Of a stretch of DNA of 64,000 bases, positions 60,166-64,000 are shown piece after piece (position 1 is the stretch's first letter; each line of letters starts with the position of its first letter). Source of the stretch: Plantago elongata (lineage: Eukaryota; Streptophyta; Magnoliopsida; Lamiales; Plantaginaceae); assembly GCA_036897095.1 (NCBI GenBank), contig JAYMSP010000071.1:1-64000 (forward strand), read 5' to 3'. The translations under genes and the position numbers were made by a program. The notes beneath the pieces were generated by a model, which was not told the origin of the DNA, searched no databases, and saw only the letters and a list, made by a program, of their open reading frames with translations.

Positions 60166-62531
60166 GATTTATGTGCACATACTATTGCCCCTTCTTACAA
60201 TGGTGCAGAGAACATTACAATTTACAAGCATCTCCAAGAAAATATATGAAGGCAAAGAGATATAACTTCATCATTAATGAGATTTGCTACTTGCTAGAGC
60301 ATAATTACTAGAAATTTCCTTCTTCTATTTTTTAAATTCTTTTTCCTTTAGCTGGATATTACAGAGTTTAACTATTTTCCCCTTTTCCACTTTCATGTAA
60401 ATGACCAAGATTTCCACTTTCACTTTCTATCATATGGTGGAAGAATTACATTGACGAATGTTGATGGAAGAAACTAGACACTTTCAATTTGGCGTTACTG
60501 GGTAAACAGGTATGGGCTTATGAATCGAGATTATCAAATTATAATGCGATATATATTTTTGAAAATGTCTATAACTTGAAGTATAAAAATTGGTCGTCTT
60601 GCCGAACTCAGACGATTCTGATCCAAAACAGGGCACCAGGTACATGAAGCTGAGGGAGTGGATAAAATATGTTGTTACACGCTACTTATTATGATGAAAC
60701 ACACGCAGAGATTATTATTTCTTAGAAAGAACCGAACATATATGAAGACAAGTTTGAGCAATTAGGTCCCTTGCTAACCATTTCGAGTCATATGGCTATT
60801 TTTTACGGAACCAAAGGACACAAAGTCAAATTGATCACGGATCAAAATTTATTGAAACATGCTCCAGTCGAATGTACATGCAATACTTTTTTTATTATCT
60901 TGTATAAATTTTTGTTTTCATTTTATAAATATTGTGAATGCTAAAAGTGTACGCTGAAATCTAACTTATCAGTCCAATCCCAAGGTCATCTGTTTAATTT
61001 GGCACTATAGTTTACACTGAAATTGTGTAAAATTTCCAGAAGTTCCTACCCTAGAAGCACTACTCTGGATGTGGATAAGTTAACGAAGTTATCTTGTTTT
61101 AATTTGGTCGGAAAAATCTTTTAGAACACCCCTCCTAAACCCGTTGTACCATTTTTCGAGTTGATAAAGTCTATCGAACGCATGCTGAACAAAGACTCTA
61201 GTGTCGAAGAACATAGTTGCTTATCGAATAGAACGGAGATTTAGCTTAAGAAGGTGATAGTCCTGTAGAAAGCTTCATCGCCTTGCTTCCAATCATTATA
61301 GTAGTAGCACATGAACTGGAATTAGTAAAGTTTAATGAAATTTCGTGAAGAAAAAAGAAAAAGAGGATACAGAGCAGAAGGTGCACACGCAGGATCTAGT
61401 TGTTTCGTATTTGTCCACCACGTGTGATGTCCAAACTCAGCATTTAAACCCTTCCACTGCTTCACCATTGAAGAAGCCACGTATCTAGCTAATACTGCAC
61501 TTTCATATTTTTAGACTGCATTGGGAACATACATATATAACTTTTTCTGAAAATTTATATCCACAATAGGGTTTAGGAATAGGAGTCACATTGCGGGGTT
61601 TATGCTTCGCCCCGTGTACCTATTGTTAAATGAGCTGGGCGGTGTATTTCATTATTCAAGCTCGACTAGGGTGGTAAGTAATTGTAAATTAAATTCATCA
61701 TTAATTCATAATAAGTTATAGACTTAGTTACAACATTATTTAATCAAGCTCGACTAGCTTGTTACTCAAAATTACTTTAAAAATGTTACTTTCAAACATA
61801 ACGAACCAACCCAAGCAATATGTTATACAATTTCCATAAAACATTCAATATAATATACGATCGAACAGTACATATTATATTCTAACATCTAAAATATGTA
61901 AATATAAATAAGACATAGAAACATTTCCTTTCATGTTGGAAGAGTCTTATATTATATTGTACACATGAGAATTTTACATATATTTGCTCTTCAGCACTCA
62001 AGTATTGACCACTAAGGGAGGCCTTTTTTTTAACAAATTTAATAATAATGCAATCAATTTGTTTGACATGTTGATGAATGTTTGGGATAAAATTTTAATT
62101 GAAACAATTTAACTGAATTCTCTCTCAAACTAACTTATAACTTGACATTGAATTTTATTTATGTTCACTCTTAAACTTTAATTTAAAATTCTTAATAAAA
62201 TTAACTGATAATTAAAAAATTAATTAGTAATTAAAAAGTAGGCAGTAGCTAGTTTGTTTAAAACGTTATTTACGTAACAGATATGAATATAAGATAAGGC
62301 AGTCGAGAAAATTCTGAGAAGCAGGAGGTGACGCTATCGATATGATTACTAACGCAACGACCATAAAAATTGAATAAAAAATGTTATGATTTGGCAATAC
62401 GAGGAGGAGAGAGAAAGTAAGAAAGTAGTCCAATCGCCGCATAATTCTCCCACGCGACCTACAAACGCGACAGGTGGCAACGAAATACAGTTATTATTGA
62501 CCCACCCACATTTCCCTCCCTCCAAATCTCC
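60166..62531. other. AT-rich divergent spacer
   Basis: The promoter sides of the phosphatase and of the hydrolase face each other. The sequence is AT-rich from 61650 to 62400. I see no gene or repeat with clear ends. Confidence 0.4.
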
Positions 62532-62539
62532 TATATATG
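62532..62539 (+). promoter_or_regulatory. TATA box of the alpha/beta hydrolase gene
   Basis: TATATATG 115 bases before the start codon, followed by a CT-rich leader. Confidence 0.5.
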
Positions 62540-62646
62540 ATACCCTTCTCCGATAATCTCTCAGTAATTCATTTCCTCACGATTCTGATTTCTCCTCCTC
62601 CTTCAAATTCCAATCCCAGTCCATTTATCAATCTCATTTCTGGTTC

Positions 62647-63233
62647 ATGATTTGTTCCACTGCTACATTTCCGTCACCTACAAAACTCACCACTCTCCCT
62701 AATTCAATCTCAATCAACAACTCTCCCAAATTCAAATTCAATTTCAATTTCAAATTACTGATTAGACGCGGATCATCGGCGATAATGGCGAAAACAGGGG
62801 GTTTGAACGACGCCGTGATGCTGACGTCGGGGGCCAGCGGTCGGATCAATGCCTTGTTGTCGTTGCAGGCGCTCAGGAGTTTGTTTCGATTGGTGAGCGC
62901 GGTTTTGATGATCTTTATGCTGCCGTTTCGGCGTAGGAGCGTCATTGTTTCTGCGGAGGAGAAAGGAGGAGGTGGTGGTGGGGGGAAGGAGGAGAGTTCG
63001 AGTTCGGGGACGGGGACGAAGAAGGTGGTGAGGATACCGGCGGCGATGGCGATTAAGAGAGTGGTGGATAAGGAGGTGGCGATGAGGAGGTCGTTGGCGA
63101 TTAAGAGAGTTGTGGAAGGTTCCGGAAATTATGAGAAGGGGGAGGAGACGGTTAGGGATTTTTGGCTTTTTAATACTTCTAGAGGTGAAACCATTTTTAC
63201 GCAGTCGTGGACTCCGGTTAAAGTTCAGATCAG
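62647..63233 (+). CDS. First exon of a MAGL/caffeoylshikimate-esterase-like alpha/beta hydrolase (partial)
   Basis: The first 195 residues of a plant monoacylglycerol-lipase-type hydrolase. The N-terminus (1-45) is Ser/Asn/Phe-rich with few acids, like a plastid transit peptide. A hydrophobic stretch FRLVSAVLMIFMLPF and a Gly/Ser/Lys-rich linker follow. The end, RRSLAIKRVVEG...RDFWLFNTSRGETIFTQSW, is the usual lead-in to the hydrolase fold in this family. The exon ends ATCAG|GTAAAA in phase 2. The catalytic Ser, Asp and His lie in exons beyond the window, so activity cannot be judged. An internal ATG (MAKTGGLND) is a possible second start. Confidence 0.75.
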
Positions 63234-64000
63234 GTAAAAATATGTCTAGTAATAATTCTGCATTTTGTTACGTGTTCGATTTGTTATGTTCTTAGCTCGT
63301 GAATTAATGATCTAGATTTTTGGATTAGATGAGTCACATGGTGTGGGTTGGTTTGGAATACTCTAAAAACACATAAAGAATTTCAGAAAGGAAAAAAGAA
63401 ATGGTAGATAATGGAGAAATTACAAGAAATGTGTATTCGAGTCACCTTTGCCGTTTAAAAACAAAAAATAGATGTAGGTTTACCTCTTGTAATTACGAGA
63501 GTGAGTCTATATTAACGTTACAACCATAGAAGAGAAGTGAGAAAATTTTATTGGCCGGAGTGAGTATATGACAATACCTAAGATTTATCCTAAATTGAAA
63601 ATTTACCTATAACATTTGTATTATTAATAATGCGTGTTTTTGTAAAATTTCAGATTTTCTTAAAAATTTTAAATCGAACATTTTCCGGATTGTTATTTTC
63701 GGTTTTTTGATTTATTATCACCCATAGAATGAAGGAAATGAAAAGGTAGGAGGTTTAATATAATAAAATGACTACTTGAGTCTATGTTCTGAGTTCATGT
63801 AGATTTAGAACTTGGGTAGATAGTTTTAATGCTAGATTTGACTTTTATTCTGAGTCTAGTATAGACTTAGAATATTTGCAGGAGGTTTAATGCAAGATTT
63901 TGTTGACTCTTGTTCCGAGTTCATGTAGATTTAGAATTTTTTGTACATGAGAAAGTAGGGGAGTTAATATAATGGTAATGGCCCCTAACATTATTAAGTT
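63234..64000 (+). other. Intron 1 of the hydrolase gene (runs off the window)
   Basis: Starts at the GTAAAA donor and has no coding continuation up to the window end. The last 250 bases contain degenerate tandem repeats. Confidence 0.6.
63745..63985. repeat. Degenerate tandem repeats, about 55-75 bp units
   Basis: GAGTTCATGTAGATTTAGAA recurs at about 63791 and 63918, with a diverged copy (GAGTCTAGTATAGACTTAGA) near 63851. GGAGGTTTAAT recurs as well. About three units. Confidence 0.7.

Noticed and set aside
61650-61760. Two copies of CAAGCTCGACTAG, considered as hAT-like ends
   Set aside because: Same orientation, no inverted partner and no flanking duplication.
1-64000. Search for tRNA, rRNA, CRISPR, operon-like clusters and biosynthetic gene clusters
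   Set aside because: None seen. Gene functions are unrelated and the genes are typical single nuclear plant genes, so no new system can be claimed.

Overview
This is plant nuclear DNA, most likely from a eudicot. Genes are rich in introns, introns and spacers are AT-rich, spacers carry MITEs of several families, and every recognisable protein is closest in type to Arabidopsis proteins. I cannot fix the species. Spliced models below were built by hand from GT-AG (once GC-AG) junctions; each keeps an open frame and matches the order of its protein family.

Layout from left to right: the tail of an unidentified gene (1-308, +); a tRNA nucleotidyltransferase/poly(A) polymerase-family gene (1180-5276, +) converging on a mitochondrial phosphate carrier (6257-8839, -); a 24-coding-exon SEC24 COPII coat gene (11574-22734, +); a doubtful secreted-peptide-like relic (about 23.5-23.8 kb); an NFXL1 zinc-finger gene whose coding part is one exon (25550-28966, +); a HAK/KUP/KT potassium transporter (31611-36598, +) converging on PYD1, the plastid dihydropyrimidine dehydrogenase (37219-39979, -); a 5 kb repeat-rich spacer; a one-exon MAPK kinase of the MKK7/MKK9 type (45044-45982, -); a DC1-domain protein (49121-50086, -); the CTD phosphatase SSU72 (50527-52208, -); a chloroplast DUF760 'UV-B-induced' protein (55707-57415, +) converging on a purple acid phosphatase (58417-60165, -); and the first exon of an alpha/beta hydrolase (MAGL/caffeoylshikimate esterase-like) that runs off the window (62647-63233, +).

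The genes are mostly unrelated housekeeping or signalling genes and do not form a pathway. The clearest higher-order signal is conserved gene order. PYD1, the DUF760 protein and a PAP17-type phosphatase are neighbours in Arabidopsis as At3g17810, At3g17800 and At3g17790 (from memory). Here the same three lie in the same relative order, with MKK9, DC1 and SSU72 between PYD1 and DUF760.

The spacers and introns hold several short non-autonomous DNA elements: a 460-bp Mutator-like foldback with a perfect 9-bp target duplication, a hAT-type element with a decayed 8-bp duplication, a Tourist-like hairpin, a Stowaway-like element with an internal minisatellite inside SEC24, and other foldbacks. I saw no tRNA, rRNA, CRISPR or intact autonomous transposon. 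I found no convincing new biological system. The points most worth a second look are the altered selectivity-type motif in the potassium transporter, the conserved gene block, the GC-AG intron and the well-preserved Mutator MITE.
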